DNA from: Paenibacillus dendritiformis
GTDB taxonomy: Bacteria > Bacillota > Bacilli > Paenibacillales > Paenibacillaceae
Assembly (NCBI RefSeq): GCF_021654795.1
Contig: NZ_AP025344.1
Span: 1,378,501-1,442,500 of the forward strand
Reading direction: 5' to 3'
Length of the DNA stretch: 64,000 nt
The stretch's first letter is position 1. Every line of letters begins with the position of its first letter. The notes beneath the pieces were generated by a model. It was not told the origin of the DNA and searched no databases. It was given only the letters and a program-made list of their open reading frames with translations. A program made the position numbers and the translations under genes. Positions 27,092 to 37,083 of this stretch are shown here, in pieces.

Positions 27092-30000
27092 ATGAAAAGG
27101 AAAAATGAAAAGCGGACAACCAAGGGACAGAAGCCATTAAAGAAAGCGTCCAGAAAGCCGCTATACTTTGTAGACAATCCGAACCAGTCAGAGTTATCGC
27201 TGCTGGACCGTCTCAGTTCAACGAATAAGCCGCTGGACGATTCCAAGAGGGCAAGCGTGAACGCGTTGGCTGCCTTGGAAGCCGTAGAGCCGGAGCAAGA
27301 GATTTCGCTGCCGCCGGTCACGGCTGTATCCGAGCGGGACCGTTCCGCCGACGGGGCCGAGGAAGAACAGGCAGCGCAGACGGAGGCGGCAGAGGCTGAA
27401 GCGGAACGGCTGCTTCCCGAGAATACCCCCGCAGCGGCTGAACCGGAAGAACCCGAAGGGACAGGCGAGCCGACCCCGCCGGGAAGACCGCTATCCCGTC
27501 AGGCGGGGAGCGGCCGTCGCACTGAGCGCGTCGCGAAGCGGTATGCCGGTACGGAACGATCCCGGCCGGGCGAAGAGGAACGGCCATCGCGCAAGGACAG
27601 CAAGGAAGATCATCCGACCTACACGTCGGCATTCAGCATGCCGGGAACATTGCCGCTTGGGCCTGCGGCGCGCGATGCCGCCGCACGGCCGGAGACAGAA
27701 GAACCGGCCGCCCCGGCCGCCCCGGCCTCACCCCCGGCCGCTCAGCCGGAAGCGAGTGCCGCCGATACCCGCAAGGCGAAGGAGAAGCTGCTGGCCGAGA
27801 AGCGGAGTTCGGCGCGTTCAACCGCCTTTATTTATACCGATGATATCGCGGATGAAGCGGTGACGGAGGAGAAGCTGGCCGCCTATTCGATCAGCGGATC
27901 GAAGCTGCGTCGCGAGAGCATTGGGACCGACGTGCTGATGGACTATGCCGTTACATCCTTGAAGATCGCCGAGGAGGCGGTCACCGGCTCCAAAATAGCA
28001 CCCAACTCGATTGCGGGGGAGCATTTAATCCGCAATGCCGTCTCTGGCGGAAAGCTTCGCGATCGTTCGGTTACAGGGGAGAAAATTAAGGACGGCAGCA
28101 TCACTTCCGAGAAGCTGGCGGACAAAACGATCGATTCATCCAAAATCGCGGAAGGCTCGATCCAGGCGAAGCATTTGAGCGAGCTGCTTATTTCGGGGAA
28201 CCTCATTCAGGATCAAGCCATTACCGCGGAGAAAATCCGCAGCGGTGCCATCCGCACGGAAAATCTGGCGAACGAATCGGTTGACGCCTCCAAGCTGGCG
28301 CCCGAATCGGTTACGAACTCGAAGCTCCGCGCCGGAGCGATTACCGGCGACAAACTGGCGCCGGGCTGCATCGATGCCCGCCATTTCAGCGAGGGGGCCA
28401 TTGAAGGCCGCGCTATCGGCCAGCAGGCGGTAGAGGGCCGCCATATCGGTCCCGGACAGATCGACAGCACTCATATCGCGCCCGGCACGCTCTCCGGAGC
28501 GATGCTGGAAGCGAAGAGCGTCACGAGCGAGCCGCTCGCCGACGAGGCGGTGCACTCCCGTCATCTGGCCGAAGACAGCGTTCGCGAGGGGCATATAGGC
28601 CCTGGACAGATCAGCAGCCGCCATCTGGCCGATAGGCTCATTACTACCGCCAAGCTGGCGGATCAGTCTGTCAGCACGATGAAGCTTGTCGAGCACGCGG
28701 TCACCTCTTCCAAGCTGGCGGATCAAAGCGTGCTCTCAACGAAGCTGGCAGATGAAGCGGTCCGTTCCCGTCACCTCGCCAAGCAATCGGTCGATGGACA
28801 GCACCTGGCTCCCGAGTCGGTCGAGTCGCTTCACATCGCTCAGGAGGCCGTCAATGAAACACACATTGCGCCCGGTGCCGTAAATGGTATCCATATCATG
28901 GCGGAAGCGGTTCACGGCGCTCATCTTGCTTACGAGGCGGTGGAAGGCCGGCATGTAGCCGAACAGGCGATCGAGAGCCGGCATCTTGGGGAGGAGGCGG
29001 TGACTGCCGCCAAGCTGGCTCCGGCGGCCGTCTCATCCGATCAACTGGCGGATGGAGCGGTCATAGCGAGGAAACTGGCGGCTGCCAGCGTCACGCCGGA
29101 GAAGCTCGCCTATGGGAGCGTGCAGCAGCATCATCTGGCGGAGGGAGCGGTCGGACCCGATGCTATCGGCCCGCAAGCGGTCCAGGAGGAGCATATTGCC
29201 GCTGGAGCGGTTCGGTCGGGACATATCTATCCGCAGTCCATCCAATCTACCGAGCTGGCTCCGGAGGCGGTCACAAGCGAGAAGCTGTCGGTAAATGCCG
29301 TCTGCGAGCGCCATATCGGGACGGGAGTGATCTATTCCCATCATCTGGCCGACCATATTATTACCTCTTTGAAATTGTCTCCGGAGAGCGTATCGACCGA
29401 CAAACTTAGCGACTTGTCCATCACGACCGCCAAGCTGACGAACGGAAGCGTAACCGCAGACAAACTGGCAGAGAACAGTGTGACATCTGCACATCTCGCT
29501 TCCGGAGCCGTGACGTCCGATGCCCTGTCCGAGGCGAGCGTGGAGGCTCAACATCTCGCTCCCAATTCGGTAGGGGCGGATCAACTGCAGCTCGAGTCGG
29601 TCTCGGGGGCGGCAATCCAAGAGGGGGCGATTAGCGCCGAGCATATCCTTCCCGGCAGCATAGGGTCGGTTCAGCTTGATGCCGCCAGCGTAGGCAGCGA
29701 ACACGTGGCCGAGGGGGCCATTCAGGGCAACCATATCGCTGAAGGGAGCATCGGGTCCGATCATCTCGCGGATGCGGCCGTTACAGGAGATAAATTGGCA
29801 GAGGACAGCGTCGCGGCCCGGAATCTTCAAGCGGCAAGCGTAGATACCGATCATTTGGTAGAGGAAGCCGTCACCGGGCTGAAGCTGGCCCCTGGCTCAA
29901 TCAGCTCTCATCACGTGCGGGAAGGGGCAATTCGTTCCGTCCATCTGGCGTCCCACTCTGTCGGCGAGGATCAACTTCAGCCGAAATCCATCTCAGCAGG

Positions 30001-33000
30001 GATGCTGCAGGAGGACAGCGTAACTTCGGTCAGCATCGCTCCCCAGTCTATCACGGAGAAGCATGTGGCGCTGGAAGCGATATCCGGCAAGCATGTCCAG
30101 CCGGAATCGATTCAGGGTTACCACCTGCGCAAAGGGACGATTACGATGGCGCATTTGGGCGCCGATGTGCTCACCAGCGACATCATCCCGGAAGGCAGTC
30201 TGGCCGGAAGCAAGCTTCAACCCCGGTCGGTGGCGGGCGGACATGTAACGGATGCCGCCATCCAAGCTCACCATCTGGCCGATGATGCGGTTCACTCCCG
30301 CCATATTGCGGTGCAAGTGATCCGTTCGGAGCATCTCGCCGCCAGCTCGGTATCGGGCGAGCATCTCGCGTCGGATTCGGTCAACGGCGAGGCGTTGGCG
30401 GAAGGCGCAGTCGGCAGCGGCCATCTATCGGCAAGCGCGGTGCGAAGCCATCATGTCGCCTCCGGATCGATTCAAGCGGAGCATCTGCAGAAGGACGCGA
30501 TTACGGGGGATCATATTCGCCAGGCAACGATCGCCGGACGCCATTTGCAGCCGGGATTGATTGACAGCCATCATCTCCAGCCCGCCTTGATAGTGTCGGC
30601 TCACTTAAGCGAAGGGGCCGTGCTTCCGCATCATTTGCGGGAGCAGACCATCGGAGAACAGCATCTGCAGGCGGCAAGCATCCGGGCGGATATGCTTCAG
30701 GACGGTGCCGTGACGGAACGAAGCCTGAGCGACGGCTGCGTGACGAGCGGCAAGCTGGATTGGGGCAGCGTCGCGCGAGAGCATGTGCAGCCGGAAGCCA
30801 TTGGCAGCACGGAGCTGGCGGCCGGCGCGGTTCATTCGTCTCATGTGCAGGCTGGCGCTATCGGCAGCGTCCATATTCAGACCGATGCGATCGGCAGCGA
30901 GCAATTGGCAGACGGAGCGGTTGGCCTGTCGCATCTGAATGAAGAGGTCGCGGAGCTGTTAACCACGGCGGCCACGCCGCAGCAGGCAGAGGCCTTTGTC
31001 ATTCCGGAAGGATCTATCGAGACGGAAATGTTGCATTCCGGGGCCGTAACGGCAGAGAAGCTGGCTCATCAGAGTGTCGGCTCAATCCATTTGCAGGAGC
31101 AAGCGATTAATTCCTCGCATTTGCAGGAGCAAGTGATCAATTCCTCGCATTTGGAGGAAGCGGCGGTGGAGGGGCGTCATATCGGCCGGCAAGCGGTCGA
31201 CAGTGAGCATATCGGTACCGGGGCCGTCAAGTCCGAGCATATTGCGAACGGAGCGGTCGTTGGCAGTCATCTGGCCGCAGGCGAAGTCACGGCGCACCAT
31301 ATTGCCGAGGGCCAAGTAGCGGGCCAGCATATCGGGGCAGGCGTCGTAACAGGCCATCACATCGCCAAGGGCGAAGTGGCCGGTTGGCATATTGGCTCGG
31401 GCGAAGTCAAGAGCCGCCATATTGCCGAAGGCGAGGTGTCGGGTTCGCATATCGGCGCGGGGGAAGTCACCGGCCGCCATATTGCCGAGGGCGAGGTGTC
31501 AGGTTCGCACATCGGCGCAGGCGAGGTGACCGGCCGTCATATCGCGGAGGGCGAAGTGGCCGGTCATCATATCGGAGCGGATGAAGTCACCGGCCGTCAT
31601 ATCGCGGAAGGCGAAGTGTCGGGCTCGCATATCGGCGCAGGGGAAGTCACCGGCCGCCATATTGCCGAAGGAGAAGTAGCCGGCCGCCATATCGGAACGG
31701 GCGAAGTCACCGGCCGTCATATTGCGGAAGGTCAAGTTGCCGGGGAGCATATCGGGGCCGGAGAAGTAAAAGGCCGTCATATCGCCGAGGGCGAAGTAGC
31801 GAGCGGCCACATCGGAGCGGGCGAAGTGAGAGGCAGCCATATCGGCGAGGCCGAGGTAGCGGGCCATCATATCGGGGCGGGCGAAATCACCGGCCGCCAT
31901 ATCGCCGAAGGCGAGGTAGCGGGCCATCATATCGGAGCCGGCGAAATCACCGGCCGCCATATCGTTGAAGGCGAAGTCACCGGTCATCATATCGGAACAG
32001 AGGAAGTCACGGGCCGTCATATCGGCGAGGGCGAGGTAACGGGCCGGCATATCGGAGCGGGCGAAGTCACGGGCAGTCATATCGCCGAAGGCGAGGTAGG
32101 AGGCCATCATATTGGAGCGGGCGAAGTCGCGGCCCATCATATCGCCGAGGGCGGGGTAACCCGCCGCCATATTGCCGAGGGCGAAGTGAGAGGCGGCCAT
32201 ATCGGCGAGGGCGAGGTAGCGGGCCATCATATCGGAGCCGGCGAAGTCACCGGCCGCCATATCGCGGATGGCGAGGTATCCGCCGAGCATATTGGAGCAG
32301 GCGAGGTCGTCGGCCGTCATATCGCCGAGGGGGAAGTAGCGAGCCGCCACATCGGAGCGGGCGAAGTGATAGGCAGCCATATCGCCGAGGGCACGATATC
32401 GAGCCGTCATATCGGAGCGGGCGAAGTCACGGGCCGCCATATCGCCGAGGGCGAGGTATCCGGATGGCATATCGGAGCAGGCGAAATCACAGACCGTCAT
32501 ATCGCGGAAGGCGAAGTCGCGGGTTATCATATCGGCAAGGGCGAAATCGCCGGGGAGCATATCGGGGCCGGAGAAGTAAAAGGCCGCCATATCGGCGAGG
32601 GCGAGGTGGCGGGCCATCATATCGGAACCGGTGAAGTCACCGGCCGTCATATCGCCGAGGTTGGAATAGCCGGCCGCCATATCGGAACGGGCGAAATCAC
32701 GGGCCGTCATATCGGCGAGGGCGAAGTCACGGGCCTGCATATCGGAGCAGGCGAAATCGCGGGCCGCCATATCGCGGAGGGCGAGGTAACGGGCCAGCAT
32801 ATCCGGGCGGGTGAAATTACCGGGGGCCATATCGCGGAGGGCGAGGTAGCGGGCCATCATATCGGGGCAGGCGAAGTCATGGGCCGTCATATCGGCGAGG
32901 GCGAAGTGACGGGCCAGCATATCGAAGCGGGCGCAATCGCGGGCCGCCATATCGCCGAGGACGAGGTAACGGGCCAGCATATCGGAGCAGGCGCAATCGC

Positions 33001-36000
33001 GGGCCGGCATATCGGAGCAGGCGCAATCGCGGGCCGCCATATCGGCGAGGGGGAAGTGACGGGCCAGCATATCGAAGCAGGCGCAATCGCGGGCCGGCAT
33101 ATCGGCGAGGGCGAAGTGACGGGCCAGCATATCGGAGCAGGCGCAATCGCGGGCCGCCATATCGGCGAGGGGGAAGTGACGGGCCAGCATATCGAAGCAG
33201 GCGCAATCGCGGGCCGCCATATCGGCGAGGGCGAAGTGACGGGCCAGCATATCGGAGCAGGCGCAATCGCGGGTCGCCACATCGCCGAGAGTGAAGTGAG
33301 GGGCCAGCATATCGAAGCGGGCGCAATCGCGGGTCGCCACATCGCCGAGGGCGAAGTCACGGGCCAGCATATCGGAGCAGGCGCAATCGCGGGCCGCCAC
33401 ATTGCCGAGGACGAGGTAACGGGCCAGCATATCGGAGCGGGCGCAATCGCGGGTCGCCATATCGGCGAGGGCGAAGTGAGGGGCCATCATATCGGAGCGG
33501 GCGCAATAGAGGGCCGCCATATCGGCGAGGGCGAAGTGACGGGCCATCATATCGGAGCAGGCGAAATCGCGGGCCGCCACATCGCCGAGGACGAGGTAAC
33601 GGGCCAGCATATCGGAGCAGGCGAAATCGCGGGCCGCCACATTGCCGAGGACGAGGTAACAGGCCAGCATATCGGAGCAGGCGCAATAGAGGGCCGCCAT
33701 ATCGGCGAGGGCGAAGTGACGGGCCAGCATATCGGAGCAGGCGAAATCGCGGGCCGCCATATCGGCGAGGGCGAAGTCACGGGCCAGCATATCGGAGCAG
33801 GCGCAATAGCGGGCCGCCACATCGCCGAGGACGAGGTAACGGGCCAGCATATCGGAGCGGGCGCAATAGCGGGCCGCCATATCGGCGAGGGCGAAGTGAG
33901 GGGCCAGCATATCGGAGCGGGCGCAATCTCGGGCTGCCATATCGCGGAGGGTGAAGTGACGGGCCAGCATATCGAAGCAGGCGAAATCGCGGGCCGCCAT
34001 ATCGGCGAGGGCGAAGTGAGGGGCCAGCATATCGGGGCAGGCGAAATCGCGGGCCGCCACATCGCCGAGGACGAGGTAACGGGCCAGCATATCGGAGCGG
34101 GCGCAATAGCGGGCCGCCATATCGGCGAGGGCGAAGTGAGGGGCCAGCATATCGGAGCGGGCGCAATCTCGGGCTGCCATATCGCGGAGGGCGAAGTGAC
34201 GGGCCAGCATATCGAAGCGGGCACAATAGCGGGCCGCCATATCGGCGAGGGCGAAGTGACGGGCCAGCATATCGGGGCAGGCGAAATCACGGGCCATCAT
34301 ATTGCCGAGAGCGAGGTAGCGGGTCATCATATCGGAACGGGCGAAATCACGAGCCGCCATATCGCCGTAGGGAAAATAGCCGGTTATCATATCGGAGCAG
34401 GCGAAATCACGGGCCGTCATATCGCCGAAGGGGAAGTAGCCGCTCAGCTCGGAGCAGGCGAAATCACGGGCCGTCATATCGCCGAAGGTGAAATAGCCGG
34501 TCATCATATCGGAACAGGCGAAATCACGGGCCGCCATATCGCTGAAGGTGAAATAGCCGGTCATCATATCGGAGCAGGCGAAATCACGGGCCGCCATATC
34601 GCTGAAGGTGAAATAGCCGTTCATCATATCGGAACGGGCGAAATCACGGGCCGTCATATCGGTGAAGGGGAAGTAGCCGGTCATCATATCGGTACAGGCG
34701 AAATCACGGGCCGCCATATCGCTGAAGGTGAAATAGCCGGTCATCATATCGGAACGGGCGAAATCACGGGCCGCCATATCGCCGAAGGGGAAATAGCCGC
34801 TCAGCTCGGAACAGGTGAAATCACGGGCCGTCATATCGGTGAAGGGGAAGTAGCCGGTCATCATATCGGAGCAGGCGAAATCACGGGCCGCCATATCGCT
34901 GAAGGTGAAGTAGCCGGTCATCATATCGGAGCAGGCGAAATCACGGGCCGTCATATTGGCGAAGGCGAGGTGGCCGGTCGCCATATTGGTTCCGGTGAAG
35001 TGAAAGGCGTGCATATTGCCCCAGGAGAAGTAGCCGGTGCTCATATTGGTGGGGGCGAAATAACGAGCTTCCATATCGGCGAAGGCGAGGTCACCGGTCG
35101 CCATATCGGCACAGGCGAAGTAACGGGCCGTCATATCGCGGAGGGAGAGGTAACGGGCCAGCATCTCGGTGAGGCAGAGATTACGGGCCGCCATATCGCC
35201 GAATGCGAGATTATGGGCCATCATCTCGGCTCAGGCGAAATCACGGGCCGTCATATTGCCGAAGGCGAAGTGGCGGGTCATCATATCGGAACGGGCGAAG
35301 TGATCGGCCGTCATATCGGTTCGGAGGAAGTGACTGCTCGCCATATTGCCAAAGGCGTGATCGGCGGTCAGCATCTCCGAGCGGGTGAAGTCACGGGCCA
35401 CCATCTCGGCGAAGGTGCGGTTGCTTCCCATCATCTCGGTGCGGGTGAAGTCACGGGCCTTCATATTGCCGAGGGCGAGGTAGCAGGCCGTCATATTGGT
35501 TCCGGTGAAGTAAAAGGCGTGCATATTGCCGAAGCAGAAATAGCCGGTGCTCATATTGGTGGGGGCGAAATAACGAGGTTCCATATCGGTACAGGCGAAG
35601 TCATGAGCCGCCATATCGGAGAAGGCGAGGTAACGGGCCAGCATATCGGTACAGGCGAAGTCACGGGCCGCCATATCGGAGAAGGCGAGGTAACGGGCCA
35701 GCATATCGGTACAGGCGAAGTCACGGGCCGCCATATCGGAGAAGGCGAGGTAACGGGCCAGCATATCGGGGCGGGCGAAATCACGAGCCGCCATATCGGT
35801 ACAGGCGAAGTCACGGGCCGCCATATCGGAGAAGGCGAGGTAACGGGCCAGCATATCGGTACAGGCGAAGTCACGGGCCGCCATATCGGAGAAGGCGAGG
35901 TAACGGGCCAGCATATCGGGGCAGGCGAAATCACGAGCCGCCATATCGGAGAAGGCGAAGTGACCGGCCAGCATATCGGGTCAGAGGAAGTGACTGCCCG

Positions 36001-36889
36001 CCATATTGCCAAAGGCGAAATTGGCGGGCAGCATCTCCGAGCGGGTGAAGTCAGAGGCCTTCATATTGCCGAGGGCGAGGTAGCCGGCCGCCATATCGGA
36101 GCAGGCGAAGTCACGGGCCGTCATCTCGGCGAAGGCGAGGTAACGGGCCGCCATATCGGAGCAGGCGAAGTCACGGGCCGTCATCTCGGCGAAGGCGAGG
36201 TAACGGGCCAGCATATCGGAGCAGGCGAAGTCACGGGCCGTCATCTCGGCGAAGGCGAGGTAACGGGCCAGCATATCGGAGCAGGCGAAGTCACGGGCCG
36301 TCATCTCGGCGAAGGCGAGGTAACGGGACAGCATATCGGAGCAGGCGAAGTCACGGGCCGTCATATCGGAGAAGGCGAGGTAGCGGGCCATCATATCGGC
36401 GCAGGGGAAGTCATCGGCCGTCATATCGGAGAAGGCGAGGTAACGGGCCAGCATATCGGTACAGGCGAAGTCACGGGCCGTCATATCGCCGAAGGCGAAG
36501 TGACCGGCCAGCATCTCGCAGCGGGGAGCATCCGGGCCGAGCATTTGGAAGAGGGAGTCTTGGATTCGATCGCACTCCAGCCCGGATCGGTTACGCCGGA
36601 GAGCTGTTCCTTCGTTCCCGTCCGCACTTCGATGCCGCGCAGCGGAGCGTTGCAGCAATTCGGGATGAGTGCATTTCTGCTTCAGGGGGAGACAGATCGG
36701 GTAGACGTCCGGATTGCCTTCGACGAGCCGTTCCCGAATAATCAATATGTTCTTGTCGCGATGACCAATCACCCGGAATGCCATGCCGTGCTCAAATCGC
36801 AAGCAACGCACAGCGCGGTTCTTGAGATACACCGCAAAGACCCGCAGTCACAGCCGTTCGGCTGTGTATCCTGGATTGCTATCGGCTAG
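27092..36889 (+). CDS. Giant decapeptide-repeat protein (3265 aa), candidate spore-surface protein
   Basis: Starts at ATG 27092 behind AAAGGAGAGAG. Layout: residues 1-245 are a basic start then a disordered Glu/Ala/Pro-rich stretch. Residues about 246-1280 are some 114 varied decapeptides of the type S-V-T-S-x-K-L-A-x-x. Residues about 1283-1310 are a non-repeat linker (VAELLTTAATPQQAEAF). Residues about 1390-3145 are about 175 near-identical decapeptides (G-E-V-T-G-x-H-I-x-x), and the last 100 residues form a globular domain ending CVSWIAIG. That end resembles the WIAG-tail domain of other Paenibacillus repeat proteins (from memory). There is no signal peptide. Neighbouring glycosyltransferases and the sigma-K-like promoter suggest a glycosylated spore-surface fibre. 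The decapeptides probably form a beta-solenoid. The early repeats also recall phage tail-fibre sequences. Confidence 0.9.
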   Translation: MKRKNEKRTTKGQKPLKKASRKPLYFVDNPNQSELSLLDRLSSTNKPLDDSKRASVNALAALEAVEPEQEISLPPVTAVSERDRSADGAEEEQAAQTEAAEAEAERLLPENTPAAAEPEEPEGTGEPTPPGRPLSRQAGSGRRTERVAKRYAGTERSRPGEEERPSRKDSKEDHPTYTSAFSMPGTLPLGPAARDAAARPETEEPAAPAAPASPPAAQPEASAADTRKAKEKLLAEKRSSARSTAFIYTDDIADEAVTEEKLAAYSISGSKLRRESIGTDVLMDYAVTSLKIAEEAVTGSKIAPNSIAGEHLIRNAVSGGKLRDRSVTGEKIKDGSITSEKLADKTIDSSKIAEGSIQAKHLSELLISGNLIQDQAITAEKIRSGAIRTENLANESVDASKLAPESVTNSKLRAGAITGDKLAPGCIDARHFSEGAIEGRAIGQQAVEGRHIGPGQIDSTHIAPGTLSGAMLEAKSVTSEPLADEAVHSRHLAEDSVREGHIGPGQISSRHLADRLITTAKLADQSVSTMKLVEHAVTSSKLADQSVLSTKLADEAVRSRHLAKQSVDGQHLAPESVESLHIAQEAVNETHIAPGAVNGIHIMAEAVHGAHLAYEAVEGRHVAEQAIESRHLGEEAVTAAKLAPAAVSSDQLADGAVIARKLAAASVTPEKLAYGSVQQHHLAEGAVGPDAIGPQAVQEEHIAAGAVRSGHIYPQSIQSTELAPEAVTSEKLSVNAVCERHIGTGVIYSHHLADHIITSLKLSPESVSTDKLSDLSITTAKLTNGSVTADKLAENSVTSAHLASGAVTSDALSEASVEAQHLAPNSVGADQLQLESVSGAAIQEGAISAEHILPGSIGSVQLDAASVGSEHVAEGAIQGNHIAEGSIGSDHLADAAVTGDKLAEDSVAARNLQAASVDTDHLVEEAVTGLKLAPGSISSHHVREGAIRSVHLASHSVGEDQLQPKSISAGMLQEDSVTSVSIAPQSITEKHVALEAISGKHVQPESIQGYHLRKGTITMAHLGADVLTSDIIPEGSLAGSKLQPRSVAGGHVTDAAIQAHHLADDAVHSRHIAVQVIRSEHLAASSVSGEHLASDSVNGEALAEGAVGSGHLSASAVRSHHVASGSIQAEHLQKDAITGDHIRQATIAGRHLQPGLIDSHHLQPALIVSAHLSEGAVLPHHLREQTIGEQHLQAASIRADMLQDGAVTERSLSDGCVTSGKLDWGSVAREHVQPEAIGSTELAAGAVHSSHVQAGAIGSVHIQTDAIGSEQLADGAVGLSHLNEEVAELLTTAATPQQAEAFVIPEGSIETEMLHSGAVTAEKLAHQSVGSIHLQEQAINSSHLQEQVINSSHLEEAAVEGRHIGRQAVDSEHIGTGAVKSEHIANGAVVGSHLAAGEVTAHHIAEGQVAGQHIGAGVVTGHHIAKGEVAGWHIGSGEVKSRHIAEGEVSGSHIGAGEVTGRHIAEGEVSGSHIGAGEVTGRHIAEGEVAGHHIGADEVTGRHIAEGEVSGSHIGAGEVTGRHIAEGEVAGRHIGTGEVTGRHIAEGQVAGEHIGAGEVKGRHIAEGEVASGHIGAGEVRGSHIGEAEVAGHHIGAGEITGRHIAEGEVAGHHIGAGEITGRHIVEGEVTGHHIGTEEVTGRHIGEGEVTGRHIGAGEVTGSHIAEGEVGGHHIGAGEVAAHHIAEGGVTRRHIAEGEVRGGHIGEGEVAGHHIGAGEVTGRHIADGEVSAEHIGAGEVVGRHIAEGEVASRHIGAGEVIGSHIAEGTISSRHIGAGEVTGRHIAEGEVSGWHIGAGEITDRHIAEGEVAGYHIGKGEIAGEHIGAGEVKGRHIGEGEVAGHHIGTGEVTGRHIAEVGIAGRHIGTGEITGRHIGEGEVTGLHIGAGEIAGRHIAEGEVTGQHIRAGEITGGHIAEGEVAGHHIGAGEVMGRHIGEGEVTGQHIEAGAIAGRHIAEDEVTGQHIGAGAIAGRHIGAGAIAGRHIGEGEVTGQHIEAGAIAGRHIGEGEVTGQHIGAGAIAGRHIGEGEVTGQHIEAGAIAGRHIGEGEVTGQHIGAGAIAGRHIAESEVRGQHIEAGAIAGRHIAEGEVTGQHIGAGAIAGRHIAEDEVTGQHIGAGAIAGRHIGEGEVRGHHIGAGAIEGRHIGEGEVTGHHIGAGEIAGRHIAEDEVTGQHIGAGEIAGRHIAEDEVTGQHIGAGAIEGRHIGEGEVTGQHIGAGEIAGRHIGEGEVTGQHIGAGAIAGRHIAEDEVTGQHIGAGAIAGRHIGEGEVRGQHIGAGAISGCHIAEGEVTGQHIEAGEIAGRHIGEGEVRGQHIGAGEIAGRHIAEDEVTGQHIGAGAIAGRHIGEGEVRGQHIGAGAISGCHIAEGEVTGQHIEAGTIAGRHIGEGEVTGQHIGAGEITGHHIAESEVAGHHIGTGEITSRHIAVGKIAGYHIGAGEITGRHIAEGEVAAQLGAGEITGRHIAEGEIAGHHIGTGEITGRHIAEGEIAGHHIGAGEITGRHIAEGEIAVHHIGTGEITGRHIGEGEVAGHHIGTGEITGRHIAEGEIAGHHIGTGEITGRHIAEGEIAAQLGTGEITGRHIGEGEVAGHHIGAGEITGRHIAEGEVAGHHIGAGEITGRHIGEGEVAGRHIGSGEVKGVHIAPGEVAGAHIGGGEITSFHIGEGEVTGRHIGTGEVTGRHIAEGEVTGQHLGEAEITGRHIAECEIMGHHLGSGEITGRHIAEGEVAGHHIGTGEVIGRHIGSEEVTARHIAKGVIGGQHLRAGEVTGHHLGEGAVASHHLGAGEVTGLHIAEGEVAGRHIGSGEVKGVHIAEAEIAGAHIGGGEITRFHIGTGEVMSRHIGEGEVTGQHIGTGEVTGRHIGEGEVTGQHIGTGEVTGRHIGEGEVTGQHIGAGEITSRHIGTGEVTGRHIGEGEVTGQHIGTGEVTGRHIGEGEVTGQHIGAGEITSRHIGEGEVTGQHIGSEEVTARHIAKGEIGGQHLRAGEVRGLHIAEGEVAGRHIGAGEVTGRHLGEGEVTGRHIGAGEVTGRHLGEGEVTGQHIGAGEVTGRHLGEGEVTGQHIGAGEVTGRHLGEGEVTGQHIGAGEVTGRHIGEGEVAGHHIGAGEVIGRHIGEGEVTGQHIGTGEVTGRHIAEGEVTGQHLAAGSIRAEHLEEGVLDSIALQPGSVTPESCSFVPVRTSMPRSGALQQFGMSAFLLQGETDRVDVRIAFDEPFPNNQYVLVAMTNHPECHAVLKSQATHSAVLEIHRKDPQSQPFGCVSWIAIG
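27830..31260 (+). repeat. Diversified 30-base coding repeats
   Basis: About 114 units of 30 bases encoding decapeptides such as S-V-T-G-E-K-I-K-D-G and A-V-H-S-R-H-L-A-E-D. The reading pattern is regular but DNA identity between units is low, so this is the older part of the array. A non-repeat linker interrupts it at about 30940-31020. Confidence 0.9.
31261..36530 (+). repeat. Homogeneous 30/60-base coding repeats
   Basis: About 175 units of 30 bases, paired into a 60-base period (G-R-H-I-A-E-G-E-V-A then G-H-H-I-G-A-G-E-V-T). Copies are almost identical in DNA. Larger duplications are visible: 33841-33960 recurs 240 bases later with about one change, and a 60-base unit is repeated from 36121 to 36360. 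Two units (34441 and 34798) are three bases short. Confidence 0.95.
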
Positions 36890-36918
36890 CTTGCCGCCGG
36901 TACGCCAGGGAAGCAAGG

Positions 36919-36949
36919 AAGCCGCCAGTTGGCAACTGGCGGCTTTTTT
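36919..36949 (+). terminator. Rho-independent terminator after the giant gene
   Basis: A 12-base stem AAGCCGCCAGTT / AACTGGCGGCTT with a 3-base loop and six Ts. Confidence 0.95.
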
Positions 36950-37031
36950 GCGACACCCGGGGAAATCCGCCGGGTTATGAAAGGAAGCTGGCCGAATGTG
37001 CACATGTGCCGTTGCACTCTGGACTAAGCCT

Positions 37032-37040
37032 CATACAATG
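37032..37040 (+). promoter_or_regulatory. Possible mother-cell promoter -10
   Basis: CATACAATG, one base off the sigma-K -10 and an exact sigma-E CATACANT. GCAC lies 14 bases upstream as a weak -35. It is 44 bases before the next gene. Confidence 0.3.
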
Positions 37041-37083
37041 GGATGTAAATACATGTGCAATTTGCCCGGGAGGGAGACGTCCA

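Noticed and set aside
31499..35224. A 1241-codon open frame on the minus strand inside the giant repeat
   Set aside because: The 30-base period, being a multiple of three, keeps the same minus-strand codons repeating, so a frame without stops stays open. There is no ribosome binding site or unique sequence. It is a by-product of the repeat.
31261..36530. Possible CRISPR array because of the regular 30/60-base period
   Set aside because: There are no unique spacers, the whole region is one coding frame, and no cas genes are near.
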